NCBI RefSeq assembly: GCF_023074185.1
Contig: NZ_JADPKY010000033.1
Location: 1 to 64,000 of the forward strand
DNA length: 64,000 bases
DNA from: Bradyrhizobium sp. 132
GTDB lineage: Bacteria > Pseudomonadota > Alphaproteobacteria > Rhizobiales > Xanthobacteraceae
Direction of reading: 5' to 3'
In this document: piece after piece, positions 8,851 to 20,014 of the stretch
Position numbering within the stretch: the stretch's first letter is position 1
How the letters are laid out: every line of letters starts with the position of its first letter
Made by a program: the position numbers and the translations under genes
The notes under the pieces: model-generated
What the model was told of the DNA's origin: nothing
Seen by the model: the letters and a program-made list of their open reading frames with translations, nothing else
Databases searched by the model: none

Positions 8851-8875
8851 AGGTGACGACGCGTGTCCGTCACCT
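8851..8875 (-). terminator. Stem-loop downstream of gatB
   Basis: AGGTGACG and CGTCACCT form perfect 8-base arms 18 bases after the gatB stop. There is no long U-run, so it is a candidate 3' end of the gat operon transcript. Confidence 0.45.
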
Positions 8876-8892
8876 TGTTCGAACGCGCGAAG

Positions 8893-10371
8893 TCAGATGC
8901 CGAGCTTGGACTTGAGCAGGTCGTTGACGCTCTGCGGGTTGGCTTTGCCGCCGGACGCCTTCATCACCTGACCGACGAACCAGCCGAGCGACTGCGGCTT
9001 GTCCTTGACCTGCGCGGCTTTGTCGGGATTGGCCGCGATGATGTCGTCGACCACCTTTTCGATCGCCGAAAGATCGGTCACCTGCTTCATGCCGCGGCTT
9101 TCGACCAGCGCGCGGGGATCGCCGCCCTCCTGCCAGACGATCTCGAACAGATCCTTGGCGATCTTGCCGGAGATGGTGCCCTCGCCGATCAGGTCGATGA
9201 TCGCAGCCAACTGCTCGGCGCCAACCGGAGTGCCCGTAATATCCCGGCCTTCCTTGTTGAGACGGCCGAACAGCTCGTTGATGACCCAGTTCGCGGCGAC
9301 CTTGCCGTCACGCGCGCGGTTGGCGAGCTTGTCCAGCACGGTCTCGTAGAACACCGCGCTCTCGCGCTCGGCGACCAGCACGCTGGCGTCGTAGGCCGAC
9401 AGGCCGAGATCCGCGACGAAGCGCGTCTTCTTCTGGTCCGGCAGCTCGGGCAACTTCGCCTTCAGCTCGTCGACGAAGCTTTGCGAGAACTCCAGCGGCA
9501 ACAGGTCGGGATCGGGGAAGTAGCGATAGTCGTGCGCCTCTTCCTTGGACCGCATCGACCGCGTCTCGCCCTTGTTGGGGTCGTAGAGCCGGGTCTCCTG
9601 GTCGATCGCGCCGCCGTCCTCGAGGATTTCGATCTGGCGCCGCGCCTCGTACTCGATCGCCTGGCCGATGAAGGTGATCGAGTTCATGTTCTTGATCTCG
9701 CAGCGGGTGCCGAGCGGCGCGCCCGGCTTGCGCACGGAGACGTTGACGTCGGCGCGCAAGCTTCCCTTCTCCATGTCGCCGTCGCAGGTGCCGAGATAGC
9801 GCAGGATCGAGCGCAGCTTGGTCACATAGGCCTTGGCCTGCTCGGCATCGCGGATGTCCGGTTTTGATACGATCTCCATCAGCGCAACGCCGGAACGGTT
9901 GAGGTCGACATAGGACAGGGTTGGCGACTGGTCGTGCAGCGACTTGCCGGCGTCCTGCTCCAGATGCAGTCGCTCGATGCCGATGGTTGCGGTCTTGCCG
10001 CCGTCCAGTTCGACCACGACCTCGCCTTCGCCGACGATCGGCGTTTTGTACTGGCTGATCTGGTAGCCCTGCGGCGAGTCCGGATAGAAATAGTTCTTGC
10101 GGTCGAACACCGAGCGCAGATTGATCTGCGCATTGAGGCCGAGCCCGGTGATGACAGCCTGCCTGACGCATTCCTCGTTGATGACGGGCAGCATGCCCGG
10201 CATCGCGGCGTCGACCAGCGATACGTGACTGTTCGGCTCGCCGCCGAACGCGGTCGAGGCGCCCGAGAACAGTTTTGAGTTCGACGTCACCTGGGCATGG
10301 ATCTCCAGGCCGATGACCATCTCCCAGTCGCCGGTGGCGCCTTTGAGAAGCTTGTGCGTGGCCGTGCTCAT
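8893..10371 (-). CDS. gatB: Asp-tRNA(Asn)/Glu-tRNA(Gln) amidotransferase subunit B
   Basis: The kinase/tRNA-binding subunit of GatCAB, which converts Glu-tRNA(Gln) and Asp-tRNA(Asn) to the correctly charged forms. The 492-residue protein has [10 protein letters not shown] near residue 20 and [19 protein letters not shown], the GatB signature. The C-terminal GatB/YqeY tail domain ends in [18 protein letters not shown]. Its ATG overlaps the stop of a small upstream gene as ATGA (10368-10371), indicating translational coupling. It is the last gene of the gatC-gatA-gatB operon. Confidence 0.97.
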   Translation of the reverse strand: MSTATHKLLKGATGDWEMVIGLEIHAQVTSNSKLFSGASTAFGGEPNSHVSLVDAAMPGMLPVINEECVRQAVITGLGLNAQINLRSVFDRKNYFYPDSPQGYQISQYKTPIVGEGEVVVELDGGKTATIGIERLHLEQDAGKSLHDQSPTLSYVDLNRSGVALMEIVSKPDIRDAEQAKAYVTKLRSILRYLGTCDGDMEKGSLRADVNVSVRKPGAPLGTRCEIKNMNSITFIGQAIEYEARRQIEILEDGGAIDQETRLYDPNKGETRSMRSKEEAHDYRYFPDPDLLPLEFSQSFVDELKAKLPELPDQKKTRFVADLGLSAYDASVLVAERESAVFYETVLDKLANRARDGKVAANWVINELFGRLNKEGRDITGTPVGAEQLAAIIDLIGEGTISGKIAKDLFEIVWQEGGDPRALVESRGMKQVTDLSAIEKVVDDIIAANPDKAAQVKDKPQSLGWFVGQVMKASGGKANPQSVNDLLKSKLGI

Positions 10372-10658
10372 GTCTTGCTCCCGAGCAGCGTGGCAGCGAT
10401 CCGCTCCCACTCCGCCTGCAATGAATCCTTCGCCACCGGCTGGCCGGCCTGGCGATACCAATAGCCGGCATTGCCGAGGTCGCCCTCGACCCGGTGCAGA
10501 TAGGCGTGCACCCAGGCGGCTTCGCGGCTGCCCTCGTCTTGGACGATCTTGTGCGCCTGGTCCCAGTCGCCCTTGGCGGCCCACCACAGGCCGGCGAGCG
10601 GCGCGCTGAGATCCGGCGCCGGCGCGGCGCCGTCGAGGCTGGCGATATACGCCGCCAT
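10368..10658 (-). CDS. Conserved-looking small protein between gatA and gatB
   Basis: A 96-residue protein (100 if the ATG at 10670 is used) rich in Trp and Ala: [20 protein letters not shown], then [26 protein letters not shown]. These look like two short helical hairpins of TPR or Sel1 character. Its stop overlaps the gatB start by ATGA, and it begins a few bases after the gatA stop, so it is translated as part of the Gat operon. No known Gat subunit matches. A role in GatCAB assembly is only a guess from position. Confidence 0.78.
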   Translation of the reverse strand: MAAYIASLDGAAPAPDLSAPLAGLWWAAKGDWDQAHKIVQDEGSREAAWVHAYLHRVEGDLGNAGYWYRQAGQPVAKDSLQAEWERIAATLLGSKT

Positions 10659-10660
10659 AT

Positions 10661-12136
10661 TCACCACCATTTCGCCGGCGTGAAGCGGCCGGCCGCCTGC
10701 TCGATCACCTCGCCGAGCGAGAACAGCGTCTCCTCGTCGAAGGGCCGGCCGATCAGCTGAAGGCCGAGCGGCAGGCCCTGCGCGTCCTTGCCGGCGGGCA
10801 CCGCGATGCCGGGCAACCCCGCCATGTTCACGGTCACCGTGAAGATATCGTTGAGATACATCTCGACGGGGTCGGCCCCACCCTTCTCGCCGATGCCAAA
10901 GGCCGCCGACGGCGTCGCCGGCGTCAGGATCGCGTCGACGCCCTTGGCGAAGCAGTCCTCGAAATCCTTCTTGATCAGCGTACGCACCTTCTGGGCGCGC
11001 AAATAGTAGGCGTCGTAATAGCCGGCCGAGAGCACGTAGGTGCCGATCATGACGCGGCGCTTCACCTCCGCGCCAAAACCTTCAGCACGGGTGTTCTCGT
11101 AGAGTTCGTTGATATTCCTGCCCTGCTCGCGCAAACCGTAGCGCACGCCGTCGTAGCGCGCGAGGTTGGAGGACGCCTCCGCCGGCGCCACGATGTAATA
11201 GGCCGGCAGCGCGTACTTCGTATGCGGGAGCGATATCTCGACCAGTTCGGCGCCGGCCGCCTTGAGCCAGGCCGCGCCCGCTTCCCAAAGTTTTTCGATC
11301 TCGGCCGGCATGCCGTCGAGACGGTATTCCTTGGGAATGCCGATCTTCATACCCTTCACGGACTTGCCGATCGCGGCCTCATAGTCCGGCACGGGGATAT
11401 CGACCGAGGTCGTGTCCTTCGGATCGTGGCCGGCCATCGAGCGCAGCAGCATCGCGGCATCGCGCGTGCTGCGCGCGATCGGACCTGCCTGGTCGAGCGA
11501 GGAGGCAAAGGCGACGATGCCCCAGCGCGAGCAGCGGCCATAGGTCGGCTTGATGCCGACGGTCGCGGTGAACGCCGCCGGCTGACGGATCGAGCCGCCG
11601 GTATCGGTCGCGGTCGCGCCCATGCAGAGCAGCGCGGCCACCGCAGAGGCCGAGCCGCCGGACGAGCCGCCCGGCACCAGCGTCGTGTTGCTTCCGTCGC
11701 GCCGCCAGGGATTGCCGACCGAGCCGAAGCACGAGGTCTCGTTCGACGAGCCCATCGCGAACTCGTCATTGTTGAGCTTGCCCAGCATCACCGCGCCGTC
11801 GCGCCAGAGCTGCGAGGTGATGGTGGACTCGTAGGTCGGCACGAAATTGCCGAGGATTTTTGAACACGCCGTGGTGCGCACGCCCTTGGTCGCGAACAGG
11901 TCCTTGATGCCGAGCGGAATGCCGGCGAGCGGCCCCGCATCGCCTTTCCCGATCCTGGCATCCGCCTCGCGCGCCATGGTCCGCGCCTGATCCGGCGTCT
12001 CCATGACGAAAGCATTGAGCACGCGCGCGGCTTCGATCGCGTTCAGATGCGCATCGGTCAGCTCGAGTGACGTGAAAGTCTTGGCCGCGAGGCCCTTGCG
12101 GGCTTCGGCAAGCGTCAGCGATGTCAAATCGGTCAT
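10661..12136 (-). CDS. gatA: Asp-tRNA(Asn)/Glu-tRNA(Gln) amidotransferase subunit A
   Basis: The glutaminase subunit of GatCAB, an amidase-signature enzyme that releases ammonia from glutamine. The Ser-cis-Ser-Lys triad is visible: Lys78 in [10 protein letters not shown], Ser158 in [13 protein letters not shown], and nucleophile Ser182 in [10 protein letters not shown]. The length of 491 residues is normal. Its start overlaps the stop of the preceding 70-residue gene by ATGA, and the next small gene starts at or just beyond its stop. Confidence 0.97.
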   Translation of the reverse strand: MTDLTSLTLAEARKGLAAKTFTSLELTDAHLNAIEAARVLNAFVMETPDQARTMAREADARIGKGDAGPLAGIPLGIKDLFATKGVRTTACSKILGNFVPTYESTITSQLWRDGAVMLGKLNNDEFAMGSSNETSCFGSVGNPWRRDGSNTTLVPGGSSGGSASAVAALLCMGATATDTGGSIRQPAAFTATVGIKPTYGRCSRWGIVAFASSLDQAGPIARSTRDAAMLLRSMAGHDPKDTTSVDIPVPDYEAAIGKSVKGMKIGIPKEYRLDGMPAEIEKLWEAGAAWLKAAGAELVEISLPHTKYALPAYYIVAPAEASSNLARYDGVRYGLREQGRNINELYENTRAEGFGAEVKRRVMIGTYVLSAGYYDAYYLRAQKVRTLIKKDFEDCFAKGVDAILTPATPSAAFGIGEKGGADPVEMYLNDIFTVTVNMAGLPGIAVPAGKDAQGLPLGLQLIGRPFDEETLFSLGEVIEQAAGRFTPAKWW

Positions 12137-12345
12137 TTATTGATCGGGCTGCAGAAGAACGGAGACAGGGACTTGTCGTTGGCCGGGTCGTCTTTCTTGG
12201 CAGCCGCTTTCGCAGCCGCCTCGATCTCGTCGAGCACGGCATTGACGGCGACGTTGGGGTCGGCAGCCGTGCCCTGCCTCTCCATCTTGTCGAGATAGTT
12301 CATGTAGGCCTGATAGGCCTTTTCGTCGTCGCAAAGCATGCACAT
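12133..12345 (-). CDS. Small Cys-containing protein between gatC and gatA
   Basis: A 70-residue protein beginning [21 protein letters not shown]. An N-terminal CxxC pair and a late Cys in FFCSP are the only striking residues, and the middle is an Ala/Lys-rich helix. The N-terminal CxxC could bind a metal, but no family is recognised. It overlaps gatA by ATGA and follows gatC by 18 bases, so it is an operon member. A competing frame over the same bases is Arg-rich and was treated as a shadow. Confidence 0.75.
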   Translation of the reverse strand: MCMLCDDEKAYQAYMNYLDKMERQGTAADPNVAVNAVLDEIEAAAKAAAKKDDPANDKSLSPFFCSPINK

Positions 12346-12363
12346 CGGACAGCGTCCTGAGAA

Positions 12364-13823
<1,460 letters not shown>

Positions 13824-13831
<8 letters not shown>

Positions 13832-14801
13832 GCGGTGCCATGGAATTACGCCGGCCGGTTAGCAGTTGCTCGGCCTCGGTCGCGATACGTTCGACGATCT
13901 CGGCGGCGGGCGGAATATCATGGATCAGGCCGACAGCCTCGCCGGCAAAGACCGCGGCGACCTCAAAATTGCCCGCGGCCCTGGCCGCAGCATACTCAAC
14001 GGTCACCTCGGCCGCGCGCTGCATGAGCTCGATCTCGCGGCCGGTCCAGCGCCTGATATGATCGTTGACCAGCGTTCGCGCGGTGAACGGAGCCGGCCAG
14101 AACAGGCTGCGCGACCAGTCGACAATGACACCGCGCACCGTGTCATTGGGATCAGCGTCGCGAATGCGCTGCTTCGCTTCCTCCGCGCCGTCGGCCTCCA
14201 CGCTCGCATAGAAGCGCGTTCCGATCAGCACGCCGGAGGCGCCCAGCATCATCATCGCCGCGAGCCCGCGGCCATCGGCAATTCCGCCGGCGGCAACGAC
14301 CGGCACGCGCCCGGCCGCGAGATCGACGATAACAGGCACGATGTCGACGGTGGCGCGCGATGCGCCATGGCCGCCGGCTTCGGTGCCCTGCGCGATCAGG
14401 ATGTCCGCACCGGCGTCGAGCGCCTGCTTCGCCATGTCCTCGCTCTGCACCTGGCAGATCAAGCGCGCCCCGCACGCCTTGATGCGCGCCGCAAATGGCG
14501 CGGGGTCGCCGAACGATAGCATGATCGCCTGCGGTTTGGCATCCAGCGCAATGTCGAGAAGTTCAGGCTGTTTTGCGAGGCTCCAGGTGATGAAGCCGAT
14601 GCCGAATGGCGCAAACCCGCTCAATCTCTTTGCCTCGGCCTCGAGCCGGGCCCGGTCGCCATAGCCGCCACCCAAAATCCCGAAACCGCCGGCTTCGCTG
14701 ACGGCCCGCGTCAGCCGGCTGCCCGCGATCGTATCCATCGGCGCCAACAGGATCGGATGCGTGATTCCCAGCAGCTGGGTCAGCGATGCCACGATCGGCA
14801 T
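13824..14801 (-). CDS. Nitronate monooxygenase family protein, copy 2
   Basis: A paralogue of the downstream NMO with the same FMN barrel. It shows HPILLAPMDTIAGS at the N-terminus, QGTEAGGHGASRA around the catalytic His, VPVVAAGGIADGRGLAAM for FMN binding, and GVLIGTRFYAS. Sequence divergence from copy 1 is large, so substrates probably differ. It is the first gene of the pair and divergent from a LysR regulator across a 97-base gap that holds a palindrome. Confidence 0.87.
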
Positions 14802-14847
14802 GGTCTCCCTCCCGGCTGGACACGGACACTAGGCTTGAATAACATTC

Positions 14848-14864
14848 TGGAAAAATGATTTCCA
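14848..14864. promoter_or_regulatory. Candidate LysR operator
   Basis: TGGAAA and TTTCCA are perfect 6-base arms around 5 bases, located midway between the divergent NMO operon and the LysR gene. The A/T-rich centre and position suit a LysR-type autoregulatory site. Confidence 0.5.
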
Positions 14865-14898
14865 ATGAACGCTGTCATCTCAAAAGCGAAACGATGCG

Positions 14899-15792
14899 AT
14901 GGAACTCAGCGACATCCAGACCTTTGCGGCGGTTGCCCGCACCGGCGGCATCACCCGCGCCGCGGAAGAGCTCAACACCGTGCAGTCCAACGTCACCCAG
15001 CGTGTGAAGGCGCTGGAAGCCGAGATCGGCACACCGCTATTCGAACGGCACAGCCGCGGCATGACGCTGACGAGCGCGGGCAAGCGCCTTTTGCCTTACG
15101 CACAGCGGATGGCCGCATTATCACGCGAAGCTGTGCTTGCCGCCCGCGACGACGGCGAGCCGAAGGGACCGCTTGCGATCGGCTCGATGGAAACCACCGC
15201 GGCGGTGCGGCTGCCGCCATTGCTCGCGGACTTTCATCGCCGCTTTCCTGCCGTCCGGCTGAGCCTGCGTACCGCGCCCACCGCCGACCTCGTCGCGAGC
15301 GTGCTCGAAGGCACGCTCGACGGCGCCTTCGTCGCGGGTCCGATTGCGCATGCCGATCTCACCGCGACAAGCGCGTTCCGCGAAGAGCTGGTGTTGGTCA
15401 GTGCGCGACGCTGGGCTACGCTCGCCGAGCTACGCGCCGGCACGCCGGAGTCCGGCCCGACTGCGCTGGTGTTCCGCACCGGCTGCACCTACCGGCAGCG
15501 GCTCGAACAGATTTTTGTCGAGTTCGGCTGGCCGTCAGCCGCACGCTTCGAGCTCGGCACGCTCGACGGCATGATCGGCTGTGTCGCCGCCGACATGGGC
15601 GTGACGCTGCTGCCGCGTGCCGTCGTCGAACGCAGCGCGATCAACGGCAGCGTGACGATCCACGCGCTCGGCGCCTCGCATGCGCGCGTCGAGACCCTCT
15701 TCATCCAGCGCCGCGCCGGGCATCAAACCAGCGCGCTCAGCGGGTTTTCCGCCGCCTGCCTGAAGAAAAACGACGACGTCATCGCGGCCTGA
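14899..15792 (+). CDS. LysR-family transcriptional regulator
   Basis: A 297-residue LTTR. The winged helix-turn-helix occupies about residues 1-60 (LSDIQTFAAVARTGGITRAA, SNVTQRVKALEAEIG, LFERHSRGMTLTSAG). A periplasmic-binding-protein-like effector domain follows. Divergent orientation and a shared short promoter suggest control of the tandem nitronate monooxygenases, with a nitro compound or nitronate as a possible inducer. It converges on a small membrane-protein gene, overlapping it by 14 bases. Confidence 0.93.
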   Translation: MELSDIQTFAAVARTGGITRAAEELNTVQSNVTQRVKALEAEIGTPLFERHSRGMTLTSAGKRLLPYAQRMAALSREAVLAARDDGEPKGPLAIGSMETTAAVRLPPLLADFHRRFPAVRLSLRTAPTADLVASVLEGTLDGAFVAGPIAHADLTATSAFREELVLVSARRWATLAELRAGTPESGPTALVFRTGCTYRQRLEQIFVEFGWPSAARFELGTLDGMIGCVAADMGVTLLPRAVVERSAINGSVTIHALGASHARVETLFIQRRAGHQTSALSGFSAACLKKNDDVIAA

Positions 15793-15994
15793 GACGCCAT
15801 CGCCGCAGCGCCACGACGGCCCAGATCGCCTCGACGACGCCGAACGGCCAGGCCCCTTGCAGGAAGCCGTAAGCCGAACCGAGCACGCAGGACATCGCGA
15901 ACAGCAGCACGAACCAGTGGCTGCGGTCTTCCAGGGCGTAAGTGACCAGCATCGCCGTCACGGCGAACAGGCCAAATAGTGTCAGCGCATCCAT
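15779..15994 (-). CDS. Small membrane protein, two or three helices
   Basis: A 71-residue hydrophobic protein starting MDALTLFGLFAVTAMLVTYAL, then RSHWFVLLFAMSCVLGSAYGFL and PFGVVEAIWAVVAL, ending in a basic RRWRLRPR tail. Three hydrophobic stretches and the positive-inside C-terminus suggest an inner-membrane protein. No family-specific motif is visible. It is monocistronic, with its 3' end inside the LysR gene. Confidence 0.75.
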   Translation of the reverse strand: MDALTLFGLFAVTAMLVTYALEDRSHWFVLLFAMSCVLGSAYGFLQGAWPFGVVEAIWAVVALRRWRLRPR

Positions 15995-16041
15995 TGTTTC
16001 GGGTTCACTCCGTAGCGCGACGCGTGATATGCGCTAATCCC

Positions 16042-16533
16042 ATGCCGGCTCTTATCCTGCCTCTCGTCGATGCTGCAACCCACTGGCCCGAACGCGGCGG
16101 GTTGGTCGGGCTCGATCTGGGTACCAAGACCATCGGCGTTGCCGTCTCCAATCCGGACCGCCGGTTAGCTACCGGCGTCGAGACCATCCAGCGCAAGGCC
16201 TTCAAACAGGATGCCGCCCGGCTGCTCGCGATTGCGGGTGAACGCAAGGCCGTCGGCTTCGTGCTCGGCCTGCCCATCAACATGGATGGCAGCGAGGGCC
16301 CGCGCGCGCAATCGACCCGGGCATTTGCCCGCAACCTCGCCGGCCTGACCGCGCTGCCCATCGGCCTCTGGGACGAGCGTCTGTCGACCGCCGCGGTCGA
16401 ACGCGAACTGATCGGCATGGACGTCAGCCGCGCCAAGCGCGCCGAGGTGATCGACGAGCACGCCGCGATCTTCATCCTGCAAGGCGCGCTCGACCGGCTC
16501 GCCAATCTGCGCGCAGCGCCGGGGCCTGACTGA
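16042..16533 (+). CDS. ruvX: Pre-16S rRNA nuclease / RuvX (YqgF family)
   Basis: An RNase H-like nuclease that matures the 5' end of 16S rRNA and is annotated as a putative Holliday-junction resolvase. Of 163 residues, GLDLGTKTIGVAVS (23-36) carries the first catalytic Asp, GLPINMDGSEGPRAQ the middle motif, and WDERLSTAAVE and DEHAAIFILQ the remaining acidic residues. The ATG at 16042 was preferred; the frame upstream is unrelated. It is followed after 3 bases by an AEC transporter. Confidence 0.93.
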   Translation: MPALILPLVDAATHWPERGGLVGLDLGTKTIGVAVSNPDRRLATGVETIQRKAFKQDAARLLAIAGERKAVGFVLGLPINMDGSEGPRAQSTRAFARNLAGLTALPIGLWDERLSTAAVERELIGMDVSRAKRAEVIDEHAAIFILQGALDRLANLRAAPGPD

Positions 16534-16536
16534 TCC

Positions 16537-17466
16537 ATGGCCGTCGTGATCGCGGCGCTCCTCCCGGTCTTTATCCTCATCGTGCTCGGCGTCGTGCTGA
16601 AGCGCACCCTGATGCGGCTCGACACGCAATGGCACGGGCTGGAGCGGCTGACTTATTTCGTGCTGTTTCCGATGCTGCTGATCCAGACTCTGGTGAAGGC
16701 CGACCTGTCCAGGGTCCCGGTCGCCGGCGTCGGCGGCGCGTTGCTGCTGTCGGCGCTCGCGATGTCGCTGCTCTGCCTCGCGCTCCGCCCGGCTCTCGCG
16801 CGGCTCGACATCGACGGTCCCGCCTTCACCTCGATCTTCCAGGGCGCTACCCGCTGGCAGACTTATGTCGCACTCTCCGTCTCCGCCAACATGTTCGGCG
16901 ATGTCGGGCTGGCCCTCGCCTCGGTCGCTATGGTCGCGATCATCCCGCTGGTCAACGTGTTCAGCGTCGCGGTGCTGGCCCATTACGCCGCGCCGGAAAA
17001 GCAGTCTGCCCGCGCGATCGTAATGACGCTGGTCCGCAATCCCCTGATCTGGGCCTGCGTGATCGGCCTCGTCATCAACGTCGGCCATCTGCCGCTGCCA
17101 AAAATCTGGCACGAGGTCGCGGATGCGCTCGGCCGCTCCTCGCTCGCCATCGGCCTGCTCGTCACCGGTGCCGGCCTGCAGCTCAAAGGCCTGCTCCGCC
17201 CGAGCGTGGGCGCGACGATCGGCGTAACGTTCAAGCTGGTGCTGATGCCCGTGCTCGCGCTGGCGCTTGCCGTCTGGTTCGGGCTAGCAGGCACCAACCT
17301 CGCGATCATCGCGATCTGCGCGGCGGTGCCGACCTCGCCCAGCGCCTACGTGCTGGCCCGCCAAATGGGCGGCGACGCGCCATTGCTGGCGCAGATCATC
17401 ACGCTGCAAACGATCCTGGCGGCAATCACCATGCCGATCGCGATCGCGATCGCGCTGGTGGCCTAG
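16537..17466 (+). CDS. AEC-family (auxin efflux carrier) transporter
   Basis: A 309-residue inner-membrane protein with about ten hydrophobic helices in two five-helix halves, typical of bacterial AEC carriers that move organic anions such as malonate or malate. Features include an N-terminal LLPVFILIVLGVVLKR, central VRNPLIWACVIGLVINV and a C-terminal APLLAQIITLQTILAAITMPI, characteristic of the family. The substrate cannot be told. It starts 3 bases after ruvX and converges with the CPBP protease gene, overlapping by 4 bases. Confidence 0.9.
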   Translation: MAVVIAALLPVFILIVLGVVLKRTLMRLDTQWHGLERLTYFVLFPMLLIQTLVKADLSRVPVAGVGGALLLSALAMSLLCLALRPALARLDIDGPAFTSIFQGATRWQTYVALSVSANMFGDVGLALASVAMVAIIPLVNVFSVAVLAHYAAPEKQSARAIVMTLVRNPLIWACVIGLVINVGHLPLPKIWHEVADALGRSSLAIGLLVTGAGLQLKGLLRPSVGATIGVTFKLVLMPVLALALAVWFGLAGTNLAIIAICAAVPTSPSAYVLARQMGGDAPLLAQIITLQTILAAITMPIAIAIALVA

Positions 17467-18227
17467 CTCCCCAGCCACATCGTCAGCACCACCGCCGTCA
17501 AATTGTTCAGCGCATGCAGCACGATCGTGAGCCAGAGCGAGCTGCTGCGGTAGCGCATGTAGCCGAACCACAGGCCGATGGAGAAGACCTCGGCGAGGAA
17601 GTACATGTCGTATTGCAGATGCACCGCCGTCCACACCAGCGACGACAGGACGATCGCGCCGGGCACGCGCAGGAAGCTCGCCGACCAGCCGCGGTAAAGG
17701 AATCCGCGCGCCAAAACCTCCTCGGACATCGGCGCTGCCACGCTGAAGGCGAATAGCAGGAAGAAGGCTGCGCCCTTGTCGCGGCCGGATTTCAGCAGAT
17801 CGGTCATGAAGCCCGGCGTCGCCTCGCGGCCGAGGCTCCGCGACATCGTCTCCCAGGCCACCACGATCAGGACAAGCCCGACGGCGCCGAACAGGAGTTG
17901 CTTCCAGGACGGCCAATGTAGCGCGAGATAATCGGCGAAAGCGGCCTTCTTGATGCGGATGGCGAGCCACACCGCGGCCAGCGTCGCCGGCAGGCCCATG
18001 GTCACCGACAGCGCAAGCGCCTGCGGCTCGCGGCCGACGAGCTGAAGCGAGGCGAGGTCCATCGGCAGGCCACGCTGCACCACCAGCAGAACGATGGCGC
18101 CGATCTGCCCGACGAACATCGCGACGAAGATGAGCAGGCCCCACAGCGCCGTGCCCAGGAACTTCCAGACGCGCGGCGTCGCAAGGGTCACGGTAAGCGG
18201 CGGATGGTCGGGATTGAGGGAGTCCAT
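17463..18227 (-). CDS. CPBP-family intramembrane glutamic endopeptidase
   Basis: A 254-residue membrane protein of the CAAX protease/bacteriocin-processing family. The catalytic motifs are all present: EEVLARGFLYRG (motif 1, EExxxR), LVWTAVHLQYD (motif 2, with His) and VLHALNNLTA (motif 3, HxxxN). Several hydrophobic helices surround them. Substrates are unknown for most members. It is a single gene on its strand, and the upstream gap to the acyl-CoA dehydrogenase carries a palindromic repeat. Confidence 0.9.
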   Translation of the reverse strand: MDSLNPDHPPLTVTLATPRVWKFLGTALWGLLIFVAMFVGQIGAIVLLVVQRGLPMDLASLQLVGREPQALALSVTMGLPATLAAVWLAIRIKKAAFADYLALHWPSWKQLLFGAVGLVLIVVAWETMSRSLGREATPGFMTDLLKSGRDKGAAFFLLFAFSVAAPMSEEVLARGFLYRGWSASFLRVPGAIVLSSLVWTAVHLQYDMYFLAEVFSIGLWFGYMRYRSSSLWLTIVLHALNNLTAVVLTMWLGS

Positions 18228-18261
18228 TAGGGGCTTTCGTTAGAAGCAGTCTATCGAGCGA

Positions 18262-18330
18262 CCGTCATGCCCGGGATGTAGGTGAACGGAAGCGACGCCG
18301 TCCTTCGGACGGATGTGCCGGCCATGACGA
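18262..18330. repeat. Extragenic palindromic repeat fragment
   Basis: The GTCATGCCCGG-like left end and CCGGCCATGAC right end bracket a perfect small hairpin CCGTCC-TTC-GGACGG (18298-18312). It is similar in style to other palindromic elements in the window. Confidence 0.55.
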
Positions 18331-18351
18331 TGTGGTTCCAGCATGCCCCGT

Positions 18352-19995
18352 TCACGGCAGCGCCCGCTCCAGCAGTGCACGCACCTCACCGCTCTCCAGC
18401 TCCACCGCGCCATACATGCTGGCGTGGTTGGCCGCGAGCCGAGTGACGGCGAACAGCTCGGCATGGCGGGGCGACACAGCGTTGAGCGCGGCGGCTGCGG
18501 CAAGTAGCGCCAGCTTCTCGACGGCAAGCCGCGCGACGCGCTCGCCGTCCGCCCGGCGGAAGCTCTCGCCGATGAAAGTGATCGCCTCGCCTGCTCCGGA
18601 CAAGCCCTTCGTCTCAGCCGCAAGTCCTTGCAGCACCGCCATCGCCGCATCCGCCTCGCGCGAGAGCGCGCGCAGCACGTCGAGGCACATCACATTGCCC
18701 GAGCCTTCCCAGATCGCGTTGACCGGCGCCTCCCGGTAGTGACGTGCCAGAATGCCGTCCTCGACATAGCCATTGCCGCCGAGGCACTCCATCGCCTCGT
18801 AGAGAAACGCCGGCGCGCTCTTGCAGGTCCAGTATTTGATCGCGGGCGTGAGCAGCCGCATATAGGCGGCGTCCGCCGCATCGTGCGGCGTGCGGTCGAA
18901 GGCGCGGCAGAGCCGCATAATCAGCGCGACGCTCGCCTCGACATGCAGCGCCATGTCCGACAGCACCGCCTGCATCAAGGGCTGATCGGCAAGATGCTTC
19001 TGGAACACACTGCGGTGACGGGTGTGATGCAGCGCGTGCGCGAGCCCCGAGCGCATCAGGCCGACGGAGGCGATTGCGCAATCCTGGCGCGTGAGCTGCA
19101 CCATCTGGATGATGGTGCGGATGCCCTTGCCCTCCTCGCCGACGGCTTCCGCATAAGCGCCGACGAACTCGACCTCGGACGAGGCATTGGAGCGGTTGCC
19201 GAGCTTGTCCTTCAGACGCTGGAACTGGATCGCGTTGACCGAGCCATCAGGTGCAAACCGGGGCATGAAGAAGCAGGTCAGCCCCTGCTCCGCCTGCGCC
19301 AGCACCAAGAACGCATCGCACATCGGCGCCGACATGAACCATTTGTGGCCGGTGATGCGATAGGCATCCCCATCGCGCACCGCCCGCGTCATGTTGGCGC
19401 GCACATCGGTGCCGCCCTGCTTCTCGGTCATTCCCATGCCGAGCGTGATGCCGCGCTTGTCCCACCACGGCGCGAAGGCGGGATCATAGCTCTTCGTCGA
19501 CAGCACCGGCATCACCTTGCCGAGCAGATCCGGCTGCATCACCAGCGCCGCGACGGAGGCGCGCGTCATCGTGATCGGACAAAGATGCCCTGTCTCGACT
19601 TGCGCGGCGATGTAGAATTTTGCCGCACGAATGACCTCGGCGGCATCGCCCATAGGCTTTCCATCCGTCGTCCACGTCGAATTGTGCAGGCCGGCATGCG
19701 CGCTGTGCGCCATCAGCTCGTGATAGGCGGGATGAAACTCGACCTGGTCGCGGCGGTTGCCCTTGGAATCGAAGGTCCGCAGCTTCGGCGTGTTCTCGTT
19801 CGCGACGCGCCCGCGGTCCGCCATCGCGGCCGAGCCCCAACGCCTCCCGAACTCCGACAGCGCCCGTTCCGCCGCCGCGCCGCCATTGGCCTTCACCGCC
19901 TCGACTAGCGGCCGATCCATGGCGAACAGGTCGACGTCCTCGAGCGGCGGCGACTGGTTGAAGACCTCGTGAGTCGCGAAGCTGGGCTGGGTCAT
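18352..19995 (-). CDS. AidB-like acyl-CoA dehydrogenase
   Basis: A flavoprotein of the acyl-CoA dehydrogenase superfamily, 547 residues. The N-terminus THEVFNQSPPLEDVDLF matches AidB, the alkylation-response protein. Later motifs include GMGMTEKQGGTDVRANMTRA, HKWFMSAPMCDAFLVLAQ and GGNGYVEDGILARHYREAPV, the AidB-type equivalents of the ACAD FAD/substrate motifs. AidB binds DNA and is thought to protect it from alkylation. Whether this copy is a true AidB or an isovaleryl-CoA dehydrogenase-like enzyme is open. The ATG at 19995 was chosen. Confidence 0.85.
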   Translation of the reverse strand: MTQPSFATHEVFNQSPPLEDVDLFAMDRPLVEAVKANGGAAAERALSEFGRRWGSAAMADRGRVANENTPKLRTFDSKGNRRDQVEFHPAYHELMAHSAHAGLHNSTWTTDGKPMGDAAEVIRAAKFYIAAQVETGHLCPITMTRASVAALVMQPDLLGKVMPVLSTKSYDPAFAPWWDKRGITLGMGMTEKQGGTDVRANMTRAVRDGDAYRITGHKWFMSAPMCDAFLVLAQAEQGLTCFFMPRFAPDGSVNAIQFQRLKDKLGNRSNASSEVEFVGAYAEAVGEEGKGIRTIIQMVQLTRQDCAIASVGLMRSGLAHALHHTRHRSVFQKHLADQPLMQAVLSDMALHVEASVALIMRLCRAFDRTPHDAADAAYMRLLTPAIKYWTCKSAPAFLYEAMECLGGNGYVEDGILARHYREAPVNAIWEGSGNVMCLDVLRALSREADAAMAVLQGLAAETKGLSGAGEAITFIGESFRRADGERVARLAVEKLALLAAAAALNAVSPRHAELFAVTRLAANHASMYGAVELESGEVRALLERALP

Positions 19996-20014
19996 CTTGT
20001 TTCTCGGCGCGGGA

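Noticed and set aside
12137..12343. A 68-codon Arg-rich frame inside the gatC-gatA gap
   Set aside because: It is a shifted reading of the 70-residue gene that better fits the operon overlaps.
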